Numbered from the stretch's first letter, positions 1 through 7,042 are shown. The stretch is 12,867 nt of DNA from Bacteroidota bacterium (GCA_017860375.1 JAGDMB010000034.1:1-12867), one strand, 5' to 3'. Made by a program: numbers and translations. The notes: generated by a model from the sequence alone, not told the origin.

Positions 1-689
1 GCAAACGCATGATCCCAGGGAAGGATCAGCAAGGTGGTCCATTCAGGGGGAATGGTAAAAACAGATAAGGACTGTTTTACATTGGCCACGTAGTTTCCGT
101 GGGTGAGCATAATTCCTTTGGGATCGGCTGTGGTGCCGGATGTATAACAAATATTGGCCAGGTCAGCTGACTCCATCGAATTCCATCGTTCTGCAAAGGC
201 ATCCGCGTGTGTTTTCAGGAATTCCTTTCCCGACTGCAGCAGGTCACCATAATAGATCTCATGGCTGTCATAGCTTTCCTTGGGATCCAGCAGGATGATC
301 TTTTCAAGGGTTTCAATTTCCTTAAAAACAGGATTGACTTTTTTAGCCTGGTTTTTTGTCGTGATGACAAACCGGGCCCCGGAATGTTTCAACCTGAAAA
401 TGATTTCCGATGGTTCCGTAAGTTTGATCGAAAGCGGAATATTGACCGCCCCCGCATAAAAGATACCTATCTCGCAGATAACCCAGTCATTTCGCCCCTC
501 AGAGAGAAGGGCAATACGGTCGCCCTTTTTTACGCCGATTTCGATCAGTCCGGCCCCGAATTGGTATACTTTTTCCTTAACCTCACGATAGGTTGCACCG
601 CTGTATTTATTGTTCTTTTTTTCAAGCAGGTATACATTATCCGCGTATTTTTCAACGCATTCTTCAAAAAGGTGAATCAGGGTTTTCAT
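1..689 (-). CDS. AMP-forming acyl-CoA synthetase (long-chain fatty acid CoA ligase-like), N-terminal part
   Basis: Partial gene: the minus frame is open from an ATG at 689 to the window edge, giving 229 complete residues with no stop. The fragment has the N-terminal domain of the ANL (acyl-CoA synthetase/NRPS adenylation) superfamily. The phosphate-binding A3 core reads YTSGTTADPKG at about residues 182-192, followed by IMLTHGNY, and the A4-type motif LPWDHAF lies at the edge (about 223-229). Family knowledge: such enzymes convert a carboxylic acid, ATP and CoA to acyl-CoA, AMP and PPi in two steps. There is no signal peptide, so it is probably cytosolic or peripheral to the membrane. The overall layout, with an N-terminal 'TYREVKEKVYQFGAGL' region, fits the long-chain (FadD15-like) group. 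The acyl-binding and hinge regions are outside the window, so chain-length preference is unknown. The intrinsic terminator upstream separates it from the receiver gene. Confidence 0.9.
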   Translation of the reverse strand, partial: MKTLIHLFEECVEKYADNVYLLEKKNNKYSGATYREVKEKVYQFGAGLIEIGVKKGDRIALLSEGRNDWVICEIGIFYAGAVNIPLSIKLTEPSEIIFRLKHSGARFVITTKNQAKKVNPVFKEIETLEKIILLDPKESYDSHEIYYGDLLQSGKEFLKTHADAFAERWNSMESADLANICYTSGTTADPKGIMLTHGNYVANVKQSLSVFTIPPEWTTLLILPWDHAF

Positions 690-721
690 AGTATGAAGGT
701 TTCGATTAATCCACCAAAATA

Positions 722-754
722 ACAAAAAAAATCCGGACTAATTGATAATCCGGT
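722..754 (-). terminator. Rho-independent terminator of the receiver gene
   Basis: On the minus strand, CCGGA pairs with TCCGG (plus positions 733-737 and 749-753) around an 11-nt loop that can add two more A-T pairs. It is followed by an uninterrupted run of eight T (plus 724-731 are A). It lies about 57 nt past the stop of the minus-strand receiver gene and before the start of the acyl-CoA synthetase, so it should end the receiver transcript. Confidence 0.65.
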
Positions 755-809
755 CATTTTTAGCTGCTTCAACAAAAAGAGGAGAAAGGGCGAAAGATGA
801 TTGCCTGAA

Positions 810-1229
810 TCAGGCTACCGCCTGGTTGCCTTTGGCATGGTGCACGGCAGGATTCAGCAAATGATCCATCCTCGAGAAAAGGTCGATGAGATTGATGGGT
901 TTTGTTACATACCCGTCGCTTCCTGCTTTCATGCATTTTTCATATTCGTCGTTCATGGTATTGGCGGTTTGAACGATGATGGGAAGGTCGGGTTTAAATT
1001 TCCGGATACGCTTTATCACTTCCAGGCCGTCGAAAACAGGCAACTGGAGATCCGTTAAGACCAGATCGATATGGCTATAGAGCTGGCAGTACTCAACCGC
1101 CTGCTGACCGTTGATGGCCCATATAATATTTATATTGGTCTTGCGGGATAATACGAGTTCAATGTACCGAAAACTCATTTCGTCATCTTCAGCTACCAGA
1201 ACCGTATGGTCTTTCCAGTTGTATTCCAT
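810..1229 (-). CDS. Stand-alone CheY-like response regulator receiver protein
   Basis: 139 residues that form only a receiver (REC) domain. The acidic pocket is E14-D15-D16, the phospho-acceptor is D60 in 'LVLTDLQLP', the switch Thr is T88 in 'IIVQTAN', and the conserved Lys is K110 in 'YVTKPI'. All catalytic positions are present, so it should accept a phosphoryl group from a histidine kinase. There is no DNA-binding or enzymatic output domain; the last 20 or so residues are a short tail. Family knowledge: single-domain receivers act by protein-protein contact or as phosphorelay intermediates, and in Bacteroidota many resemble receivers detached from hybrid sensor kinases. No kinase gene lies next to it, so its partner cannot be named. 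It is divergent from the PLP enzyme at 1418, with about 190 bp between their starts. The terminator at 722-754 makes it monocistronic. Confidence 0.9.
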   Translation of the reverse strand: MEYNWKDHTVLVAEDDEMSFRYIELVLSRKTNINIIWAINGQQAVEYCQLYSHIDLVLTDLQLPVFDGLEVIKRIRKFKPDLPIIVQTANTMNDEYEKCMKAGSDGYVTKPINLIDLFSRMDHLLNPAVHHAKGNQAVA

Positions 1230-1376
1230 TATAGGTGATAATTAATGATTTACTGTCTGTATATACGGTGTGCCTCTCTTGCAGGCAATAATTTATTGAT
1301 GAAGGGATGATTTATTCCGATCAATGGAAAGAACCGTTTGACAAAAAATAATACGACTGCCCAATGACAGGGATTA

Positions 1377-1407
1377 TTGTTTATTCGGCCTTTTTTTCGT
1401 ACATTTT
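1377..1407 (+). promoter_or_regulatory. Candidate Bacteroidota-type promoter for the PLP enzyme
   Basis: TTG at 1377-1379, then a 20-nt spacer, then TACATTTT at 1400-1407 (consensus TAnnTTTG with the last base changed). Transcription would start near 1413, only 5-12 nt before the ATGs at 1418 and 1424. This also argues against the more upstream ATG at 1364. The match is imperfect. Confidence 0.4.
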
Positions 1408-1417
1408 AAGAAAAACC

Positions 1418-2629
1418 ATGGTCATGAAATCATCCTTTGATCCTGCCGAAAAAATCCAGAATTTGCTGCAATTCGGGGAGTTTGGAGGTGTCAATCCTTC
1501 CATTACCGATAGTTCTACCTTTACTTTTCTCGATCCGGTTACCATGTCGGAAACTTTTCTTGGACATACGGAAGGGTGTTTCTTGTATTCAAGGCACTGG
1601 AATCCAAGCAACAAATACCTGGCCGAAGCCTTGGCGGCCATGGAAGAAACCGAAAGTGCCTGGATAACCGCCTCGGGAATGGCAGCCATCACCTGTTCCA
1701 TCCTCCAGCTTTGCCGTTCGGGAGATCATCTGATAACGAGCGTGACCACTTACGGAGGTACCTTTGCTTTTCTCCGGAACTACCTGCCCAAGTTCGATAT
1801 TTCCGTAAGTTTCGTGGATATTACCTGTCTGGATGACGTGAAAAATGCCATCCGGCCGAATACAAAGCTCATCTATACCGAAACCGTTACAAATCCTTTG
1901 CTTCAGGTATCGGATATCCCTTCACTGGCGGCCATTGCAAAGGAAAATGGGATCCTGCTGATGGTGGACAATACTTTCAGCCCCATGATCATGTCTCCTG
2001 CCCGTTTGGGAGCCGATATTGTGGTATACAGCCTCACCAAATTCATCAACGGGAAGAATGACTGCGTAGCAGGGGCTATTTGTGGCACAAAAGCCTTTAT
2101 TGAAGCGTTATCAAACGTAAATGACGGTACGGCTATGTTGCTTGGCCCCGTGCTCGATCCTTTGCGTTCTTCCAGTATCCTGAAAAACCTTCATACGCTT
2201 CATGTGAGAATGAAGCAGCATGGCCATAATGCCATGATCATGGCAAGCGGCCTTAAGGAGCTGGGTTTGAAAGTTTCCTATCCCGGTTTGCCCTCGCATC
2301 CGCAGCATGCATTATTCAATTCGATGATGAACACCGGATTTGGTTATGGGGGGATGATGATTCTCGATGTGGGCACAGTAGACCGTGCTTACGATCTTAT
2401 GCGGATGATGCAGGCGGAAATGGTGGGCTATGTTGCCGTAAGCCTTGGGTATTACAAAACACTGTTCAGCAATTCAGGCAGAAGCACCTCATCCGAAGTG
2501 CCGGAAGATGTGCAGCGCAAAATGGGACTTTCGGAAGGGTTAATCCGCTTTTCGGTGGGTTTGGATAACGACATTGAAAAGTCATTGATGAAAGTAAAGA
2601 ATTGTTTGACCAATCTGCATATAATTTGA
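1418..2629 (+). CDS. Cys/Met-metabolism PLP-dependent enzyme (trans-sulfuration / methionine gamma-lyase-like)
   Basis: About 403 residues from the ATG at 1418; 1424 is an equally good start, and the frame reaches back to an ATG at 1364. Numbered from 1418, the family landmarks are Y57-S-R59 (contacts PLP phosphate of the partner subunit), SGM at 86-88, Y112 (ring stacking) in 'TTYGGTFAFL', D184 in 'VDNTF', and the Schiff-base Lys K208 in 'YSLTKFING'. 'GLIRFSVGL' near the C-terminus carries the carboxylate-binding Arg. Family knowledge: these tetrameric cytosolic enzymes interconvert cysteine, homocysteine, cystathionine, methionine and O-acylhomoserine. The substrate is not certain. 'TFAFL' resembles methionine gamma-lyase, but that enzyme's active-site Cys (YGCT) is Gly here (YGGT), as in cystathionine gamma-synthases and acylhomoserine sulfhydrylases. 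The gene stands alone: the next gene has its own promoter just past the stop. Confidence 0.9.
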   Translation: MVMKSSFDPAEKIQNLLQFGEFGGVNPSITDSSTFTFLDPVTMSETFLGHTEGCFLYSRHWNPSNKYLAEALAAMEETESAWITASGMAAITCSILQLCRSGDHLITSVTTYGGTFAFLRNYLPKFDISVSFVDITCLDDVKNAIRPNTKLIYTETVTNPLLQVSDIPSLAAIAKENGILLMVDNTFSPMIMSPARLGADIVVYSLTKFINGKNDCVAGAICGTKAFIEALSNVNDGTAMLLGPVLDPLRSSSILKNLHTLHVRMKQHGHNAMIMASGLKELGLKVSYPGLPSHPQHALFNSMMNTGFGYGGMMILDVGTVDRAYDLMRMMQAEMVGYVAVSLGYYKTLFSNSGRSTSSEVPEDVQRKMGLSEGLIRFSVGLDNDIEKSLMKVKNCLTNLHII

Positions 2630-2637
2630 CAAAGGAA

Positions 2638-2668
2638 TTGGTTGAAACCGGCCCCTGTTTTATCTTTG
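2638..2668 (+). promoter_or_regulatory. Bacteroidota consensus promoter of the lipoprotein gene
   Basis: TTG at 2638-2640, a 20-nt spacer, and TATCTTTG at 2661-2668, an exact match to the -7 consensus TAnnTTTG. The expected start of transcription is near 2675, leaving about 22 nt of leader before the ATG at 2697. It lies entirely between the stop of the PLP enzyme and the lipoprotein gene. Confidence 0.65.
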
Positions 2669-2696
2669 AATATTGTTTAATGAAACGAATGAAAAT

Positions 2697-3221
2697 ATGA
2701 AAAAAAGAATCTCATTTCTGATAGTAACGGGTATGTTGTTTGCTGTTTTCGCATGCGAGGATCTGCTGAATAAGGTAGGGGTAACGATTAACTCAGACTA
2801 TACAACGATCGATTTCACAGTAAATCCGGATCAGGCGGGAACTTATTTTGAAACGGTTCAGGTGGTTGATTCTGACCTCGACAGTTTAATAGAAGCAGAA
2901 GGTCAGAATGTGGGTGAGGTGAATTCTGTGAAAATAAAGGATGCCAGCATTCAGGTCATGGATGGGGGAAACCTCGATCCCTTTGAATCCTTTCTGCTTA
3001 CCCTTGAAGCACCGGGTAAAGCTGTTGTTACGATAGCCGAAGTTACTTCCGTATCAACAGGATTAACCGAGATCGCTCTTATCAATGAAGAGGTAGATCT
3101 CACAGATTATCTGAAATCGGATCAATACACAATAAAGGTTAAAACTGTACTTGATCAGGATTTGGAGACGCCCAGAAATCTAAGGGCTAAGGTACGCTTT
3201 GAAATTAAAGTTGGCCTTTAA
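2697..3221 (+). CDS. Small lipoprotein of unknown function
   Basis: 174 residues from the ATG at 2697. The frame also has an ATG at 2673, but the consensus -7 element ends at 2668, so 2673 would lie at or before the transcript start. Residues 1-20 are a classical lipoprotein signal: MKKR, a hydrophobic stretch, then V17-F-A-C20. Signal peptidase II would cut before C20. The residues after the Cys are E-D, an acidic pair that in Bacteroidota can favour sorting to the outer membrane or cell surface; that is inference. The mature part has alternating hydrophobic/polar runs rich in V, T, I and D, suggesting beta-sandwich structure, with no enzyme motif and no further Cys. I do not recognise the family. 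It is a single-gene unit between its own promoter and the terminator at 3254-3279. Confidence 0.8.
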   Translation: MKKRISFLIVTGMLFAVFACEDLLNKVGVTINSDYTTIDFTVNPDQAGTYFETVQVVDSDLDSLIEAEGQNVGEVNSVKIKDASIQVMDGGNLDPFESFLLTLEAPGKAVVTIAEVTSVSTGLTEIALINEEVDLTDYLKSDQYTIKVKTVLDQDLETPRNLRAKVRFEIKVGL

Positions 3222-3253
3222 GCTACAGGCCAGTACCTTCATTTGAAGTTTTT

Positions 3254-3279
3254 CCCGGTGGACTTCCACCGGGTTTTTT
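3254..3279 (+). terminator. Strong Rho-independent terminator after the lipoprotein gene
   Basis: Perfect 8-bp stem CCCGGTGG / CCACCGGG (3254-3261 and 3266-3273) with a 4-nt ACTT loop, followed directly by six T (3274-3279). It begins 32 nt past the lipoprotein stop and is the clearest terminator on the plus strand in this window. Confidence 0.9.
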
Positions 3280-3310
3280 ATGCGTGAGACTCAAATTTCA
3301 AATACACATG

Positions 3311-3430
3311 TGGCGAAAGTTGGGGCTCCCGGGTACGCGGGACCCTGGCCTGCTAACCCGTGATTTCCGCCCCAAAGGCTGTTGCAAAGCCACGCCCGGG
3401 TAAAAAGGTGCAACGATGCATCCGGCACCG
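3311..3430 (+). other. GC-rich, strongly self-complementary intergenic block (possible structured RNA or repeat element)
   Basis: This non-coding stretch is clearly richer in G+C than its flanks and holds several exact complementary segments. TTGGGGC (3320-3326) pairs with GCCCCAA (3369-3375). TCCCG (3327-3331) pairs with CGGGA (3338-3342). GGCT (3377-3380) pairs with AGCC (3388-3391). GTTGCA (3381-3386) pairs with TGCAAC (3409-3414). GGTGC (3407-3411) pairs with GCACC (3425-3429). Some of these are mutually exclusive, as in a switching leader. CCCGGGTA occurs twice (3328-3335 and 3395-3402). The block lies between the lipoprotein terminator and the thioredoxin-like gene, about 55 nt before its ATG. 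I could not match it to a known riboswitch class, and strand assignment is inferred from the downstream gene. Confidence 0.35.
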
Positions 3431-3486
3431 AACAAAAGCAGGATGTGAATTGTTGTCATGGATAATAACCTAATAAGAGGAAAACT

Positions 3487-4068
3487 ATGGCATATACTTT
3501 ACAACCGGGAGAAAATGCGCGGGATTTCAGGCTTCCTGCCACAAACGGAAAAATTTACAGCCTGACTGATTTTAAGGAATATCCTTTCCTGGTGGTTTTT
3601 TTCACCTGCAATCATTGTCCCTATGTGCTCGGATCGGATGAGACCACTCGCGAAACTGCACTAAAATTCAAACCCCTGGGAGTTACATTTGTAGCCATCA
3701 ATGCAAACAGTGCAAATACTTATCCGGAAGATGATTTTACCCACATGGTAAAACGCATGGAGGAGAAAAAGTTCCCGTGGATATACCTCCATGATGCATC
3801 GCAGGAAACGGCACTGGCATATGGAGCATTGCGCACTCCTCACTTTTTTGTTTTCAATGAAGACCGTGCACTGGTTTATACAGGACGCGGTGTTGACAAT
3901 CCCAGGGATGTTTCACAAATGAAAGTAAATGACCTTGACAGGGTACTTACAGAACTGACTTCGGGGGAAAAAATAAGCATTTCAATGACCAATCCTGTTG
4001 GCTGCACCATCAAATGGGAGGGAAAGGACAAGCACTGGATGCCGGCAGATGCCAGGGATCTGATGTAA
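3487..4068 (+). CDS. Thioredoxin-fold (AhpC/TSA, peroxiredoxin-like) family protein
   Basis: 193 residues, with a good ribosome-binding sequence (AGAGGA at about 3476-3481) just ahead of the ATG, which is unusual for this phylum and supports this start. The fold is recognisable: 'PGENARDFRLPATNGKIYSL' is the AhpC/TSA-type N-terminus, the redox motif is C41-N-H-C44 followed by PYV, and the cis-Pro is P118 in 'LRTPHFFVF'. The C-terminal 'NPVGCTIKW' and 'HWMPADA' match the peroxiredoxin-like thioredoxin subgroup (PRX_like1). There is no signal peptide or membrane segment, so it should be a cytosolic thiol-disulfide oxidoreductase or peroxidase; the substrate is unknown. Its 3' end converges on the DHOD-like gene with only 15 bp between stops and no terminator visible. 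The leader contains the structured block at 3311-3430. Confidence 0.88.
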   Translation: MAYTLQPGENARDFRLPATNGKIYSLTDFKEYPFLVVFFTCNHCPYVLGSDETTRETALKFKPLGVTFVAINANSANTYPEDDFTHMVKRMEEKKFPWIYLHDASQETALAYGALRTPHFFVFNEDRALVYTGRGVDNPRDVSQMKVNDLDRVLTELTSGEKISISMTNPVGCTIKWEGKDKHWMPADARDLM

Positions 4069-4083
4069 AAAAAGTGACCCTCT

Positions 4084-5085
4084 TCAACCTTCATTCTTAA
4101 ATCCGCGGAAATATTTCATGAATTGTACTCTTTCAAAGGCGGCAGGATTAAGGCTTTTCGATTGACTTAACCGGCCTTTGAACTGATCGATGGATTGAAA
4201 TCCCTTTTTGTTCATCCAGTTCTCCAGGTCCTCCAGCATGACTTGAATACAATCCGTGCCATTCTTGTAGACAGTGGAAGCGATTTCAACTGCATCTGCA
4301 CCGACCAGTAGCTGCTTGATCAGACCATTGCCATCGTGGACACCTGTGGATGCCGCCAGGCTGCAGTTAACCCTGCCTGCCATAATACCGATCCATCGCA
4401 GGGAATGGTAAATGTCAGACGGACTGCTCAGCACAGCATTGGAAGTAAATTCAAAAGTCTCAATATCAATATCGGGGTTGTAAAACCGGTTGAACAATAC
4501 CAGACCTTTTATTCCGGTCTGCGAAATTTTTTGCAGAAAGGAGGCCAGGTTGGAAAAATAGTAGCTGAGCTTGACAATAACCGGTATATGAACCTGCTTC
4601 AGGACTTCGCGAATAATATCAAAATAATTCTTTTCGTTTTCTTCGGCACTGCGCTGCATATCGCTTGGCAAAACAAAAATGTTCAGTTCAAGGGCACTGG
4701 CTCCGGCCTTTTCAATTTCTTTCGGGAAATAGGTCCAATGCGCCGGTGTAAGGCAATTGATACTGCCAATTACCGGTATGGAAACCGATCTTCTGGCCAT
4801 TTCAATCTGACGGATATACCGAACCGTGTTTTCCTCAGGGCCTTCATAAAAATCATAATAATCGACTGTTTCGGGGTAGAGAAAGTCCTCGGCATTCATC
4901 CGGTTGAGATTGGCATTCATTTCACTGAGGATCTCTTCTTCAAAAAGTGACTTAAGCACAATGGCTGCGGCTCCCTTTTTTTCGAGACCGATGATGTTCT
5001 CTGCGGAATCAGAGAGTCCGGAACTTCCTATGATTATGGGATTTTTAAGCTGTAGACCGGCAAAAACCGTAGACAGATCTGCCAT
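4084..5085 (-). CDS. Dihydroorotate dehydrogenase-like flavoprotein, catalytic loop altered
   Basis: 333 residues with the TIM-barrel layout of dihydroorotate dehydrogenases. It begins 'LKNPIIIGSSGLSDS', with K45 in 'IVLKSLFEEE', N110 in 'GSINCLTP', N135 in 'LELNIFVLP', K172 in 'VIVKLSYYF', and the FMN-phosphate signatures 'STGVHDG' (246-252) and 'GADAVEIAST' (262-271). The FMN site therefore looks intact. The substrate loop does not: class 1 enzymes read N-x-S-C-P-N and class 2 N-x-S-S-P-N, whereas this protein reads N-I-F-V-L-P. The Cys/Ser base and the orotate-binding Asn are missing. Family knowledge: a DHOD-like subgroup is known that keeps FMN binding but lacks catalytic residues. I infer it is not the pyrimidine-pathway PyrD and may reduce another substrate. 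It is cytosolic, with no signal peptide. It has its own candidate promoter at 5120-5149. Confidence 0.87.
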   Translation of the reverse strand: MADLSTVFAGLQLKNPIIIGSSGLSDSAENIIGLEKKGAAAIVLKSLFEEEILSEMNANLNRMNAEDFLYPETVDYYDFYEGPEENTVRYIRQIEMARRSVSIPVIGSINCLTPAHWTYFPKEIEKAGASALELNIFVLPSDMQRSAEENEKNYFDIIREVLKQVHIPVIVKLSYYFSNLASFLQKISQTGIKGLVLFNRFYNPDIDIETFEFTSNAVLSSPSDIYHSLRWIGIMAGRVNCSLAASTGVHDGNGLIKQLLVGADAVEIASTVYKNGTDCIQVMLEDLENWMNKKGFQSIDQFKGRLSQSKSLNPAAFERVQFMKYFRGFKNEG

Positions 5086-5119
5086 AGACTTGTAGATTTG
5101 AAGGTGTATTTTTCTGTAT

Positions 5120-5149
5120 TAAAGGTAGTAATAAAAACTTATTAACAAA
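5120..5149 (-). promoter_or_regulatory. Candidate promoter of the DHOD-like gene
   Basis: Read on the minus strand, TTTG (plus 5146-5149) is followed after 18 nt by TACCTTTA (plus 5120-5127), seven of eight to the pattern TAnnTTTG with the final base changed. The predicted start is about 25-30 nt before the ATG at 5085. Confidence 0.45.
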
Positions 5150-5243
5150 CGCTTTACGCTATGTTGTCCGTCGTATTTTTCTTTATTCCGGCGTTATTAA
5201 CAATATTAAGTGGTTTTGATGATGGTCTTTTCCTATCTTCGCA

Positions 5244-5251
5244 TAACTTTG
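5244..5251 (+). promoter_or_regulatory. -7 promoter element of the SPOR lipoprotein gene
   Basis: TAACTTTG exactly fits the Bacteroidota -7 consensus TAnnTTTG and lies 30 nt before the ATG at 5282. The nearest upstream TTTG (5215-5218) is 25 nt away, longer than the usual 19-21, so the -33 element is weak or absent. Confidence 0.5.
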
Positions 5252-5281
5252 AACAAGTTGCTAACTCTATTTATTACTCCA

Positions 5282-5740
5282 ATGAAAAGAATACTACTAG
5301 CATCTCTCGTTATTTTACTGGTAATGCCGTCCTGCAAGTTTATCAAAACCAAAATCCTTTCAAAGAAAGTGGATACACTTTCGGTTTTCAATGATACGCT
5401 TGCCCATGAACAGATCGATACGGCATTTCGGCAGGAGACAGCGAACTACGTTCAACCGGAATTACAGGCTACGGTGGGCGCAAATCAAGACAGGCCAGCC
5501 TCCTCCTTGACTGACGCGCAATTTTATATGATCGTGGGCTGTTTTACTGTTCCTGAAAATGCCAGCAAATATGCTGAAAAAATCAGGAGTATGGGCTATG
5601 AAGGCGAGGTCATACCCGGTCATGACGGTTATCAGATGGTGACTGCAAAATCGTACGGCAATTTCAAGTCGAGTATTGCAGAAATTGATCAGTTCCGTTC
5701 GGATGTCACCCCAAACGCATGGGTATTTGTTAAGAAATAG
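5282..5740 (+). CDS. SPOR-domain lipoprotein
   Basis: 152 residues from the ATG at 5282. Longer in-frame starts such as 5210 lie upstream of the -7 element, and only 5282 gives a clean signal peptide. The signal is MKR, a hydrophobic core, then V14-M-P-S-C18, a lipobox with Cys18 as the lipidated residue. After a low-complexity linker, residues 78-152 form a single SPOR domain: 'FYMIVGCF', then 'ASKYAEKIRSMGYEGEV', then 'GYQMVTAKSYGNFKSSIAEIDQFR', ending 'NAWVFVKK'. Family knowledge: SPOR domains bind peptidoglycan stripped of stem peptides, often at the division septum. The likely role is an outer-membrane-anchored, wall-binding protein facing the periplasm. It converges on the phosphofructokinase at 5795, with only 54 bp between stops and no convincing terminator. 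Confidence 0.88.
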   Translation: MKRILLASLVILLVMPSCKFIKTKILSKKVDTLSVFNDTLAHEQIDTAFRQETANYVQPELQATVGANQDRPASSLTDAQFYMIVGCFTVPENASKYAEKIRSMGYEGEVIPGHDGYQMVTAKSYGNFKSSIAEIDQFRSDVTPNAWVFVKK

Positions 5741-5794
5741 TGTGGCCTGATACCAACACCGGCCCTGATTTTAAACCGTCAACCCGGATTTTAA

Positions 5795-7003
5795 TTACGA
5801 GTTACCCGTCATGATGAAAAGCGGCTGAAACTCGAAGCTTTTATAATGAGGCCTCAGTCGTTCGATGTTGTAATACCGTTTGACATCCACCACTTTATTG
5901 GTACTGGTAACCACATCAATCGGCGCATTATCATAACGGCCGTTCCGCAATACCACAAGTCTTCCGTGAATACCTTTCAGGATCAGGTCAAGGGCCAGAT
6001 TCCCGTATGCCATAGGGACGATGGAATCGATGGCATCAGGATCGCCTCCCCTTACCAGGTAGCCAAGTTGCTGATAAATGGTATTGACCTTTTTACCCTT
6101 GTTGTAGGCGGGAGAGAATTCCTTGATTTTATCCGATACAAGCTCGCCGATGCCTCCAAGTTTACCGTGTCCGAATGCATCTTTTTCCCCCGACCGGAAC
6201 ATCATGTCTTTGGAACCGGAGATCATGGCTCCTTCAGAAACCAGCACGACCGAATATTTGCTTGGATTTTTCTCGCGGTCTTCAAGCAAAAGCCTGGTCA
6301 GCAATTCGGCATCGAATTTATATTCCGGTATAACACAACGGTTTGCCGCACCTGCCATGGTGGGCAACATAGCCGTGAAGCCGGCATACCGGCCGAATAC
6401 TTCCAGCACAAGAATCCGTTCGTGCGAACCTGCTGATGTCCGGAGCGTGTTGCACATCTGTATCGTGCGGGTGACGCAGGTGCTGAAACCAATGCAATAG
6501 TCGGTTCCGGGCACATCGTTATCCATGGTTTTCGGTATGGCAACGACTTTAACGCCTTCTGCATATAACCTGACTCCGTAAGTAAGTGTATCGTCACCCC
6601 CGATGGGTATTAAATAATCCACACCGAGAAATTCCAGGTTCTTTATTACCTCATCCGTAAGGTCATTTACTTCATTTTTATATTTGTCACGGTATTGTTC
6701 CGGCACCTCCGATTTTATCACATGGCTGGGACGGGTGCGGGAGGTATGCAGGAAAGTTCCGCCGGTTCTTCCGGCCTTATTCACAAGTTCCTCCGTTAAT
6801 TCAATATACTTTTCACTGTTATCGGCTTTCTTATCCCTTACCAATTCCGTTATGCCCGCCCATCCTCTTCTAAGGCCTATTACCTGATATCCTTCCCTGA
6901 GGGCCCGGATGGTAATAGCCCGGATAGCAGGATTCAACCCGGGTACGTCTCCACCTCCGGTGAGAATCGCAATAGTGCCTTTTTTCTTTTTTACTGTAGT
7001 CAT
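5795..7003 (-). CDS. 6-phosphofructokinase family, pyrophosphate-type (copy 1)
   Basis: 402 residues of the phosphofructokinase family. The N-terminal phosphate loop is 'TGGGDVPGLN' (about 15-24), the donor motif is G135-G-D-D138-T, the catalytic motif is K158-T-M-D161-N-D, and 'VFGRYAG' is at 202-208. Family knowledge: ATP enzymes have GGDGS and G-T-I-D-N-D, while an Asp in the second position of the GGDD motif together with Lys before T-x-D-N-D goes with pyrophosphate as donor. Both changes are present here, so I infer a reversible PPi:fructose-6-phosphate 1-phosphotransferase acting in glycolysis and gluconeogenesis. D161 is the expected catalytic base; the usual Ile of TIDND is Met. No allosteric prediction is possible. 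It lies 94 bp downstream of a second paralogue, but a strong terminator separates them. A candidate -7 element is at 7043-7050. Confidence 0.9.
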   Translation of the reverse strand: MTTVKKKKGTIAILTGGGDVPGLNPAIRAITIRALREGYQVIGLRRGWAGITELVRDKKADNSEKYIELTEELVNKAGRTGGTFLHTSRTRPSHVIKSEVPEQYRDKYKNEVNDLTDEVIKNLEFLGVDYLIPIGGDDTLTYGVRLYAEGVKVVAIPKTMDNDVPGTDYCIGFSTCVTRTIQMCNTLRTSAGSHERILVLEVFGRYAGFTAMLPTMAGAANRCVIPEYKFDAELLTRLLLEDREKNPSKYSVVLVSEGAMISGSKDMMFRSGEKDAFGHGKLGGIGELVSDKIKEFSPAYNKGKKVNTIYQQLGYLVRGGDPDAIDSIVPMAYGNLALDLILKGIHGRLVVLRNGRYDNAPIDVVTSTNKVVDVKRYYNIERLRPHYKSFEFQPLFIMTGNS

Positions 7004-7042
7004 GGCAGTAGGTGTTTTGATAAATGACGCGGAACCAATAGT

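Noticed and set aside
1364..1417. Upstream ATG at 1364 as the start of the PLP enzyme
   Set aside because: It would add 18 residues without family likeness, and the best promoter candidate (1377-1407) lies downstream of it.
3311..3430. Known riboswitch (c-di-GMP-I because of GCAAAGCCACG at 3384-3394, or cobalamin because of GGTGC...CCGGCACC)
   Set aside because: The other required segments are absent: no GEMM GAAA-tetraloop stem and receptor pair in the right order, and no B12 box (GCCAGGAGACCTGCC-like). Partial likeness only.
3311..3430. Integron attC site
   Set aside because: No pair of GTTRRRY and RYYYAAC core sites in the correct arrangement, and no integrase or cassette-like neighbours.
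4336..4950. Long plus-strand open frame inside the DHOD-like gene
   Set aside because: It is antisense to a protein with recognised motifs and its translation has no family signature. The same applies to the plus frames at 5846-6436, 7185-7796 and 11320-11940.
5741..5794. Bidirectional terminator between the SPOR lipoprotein and the phosphofructokinase
   Set aside because: Only a 4-bp GGCC pair is present and no proper T-run follows.
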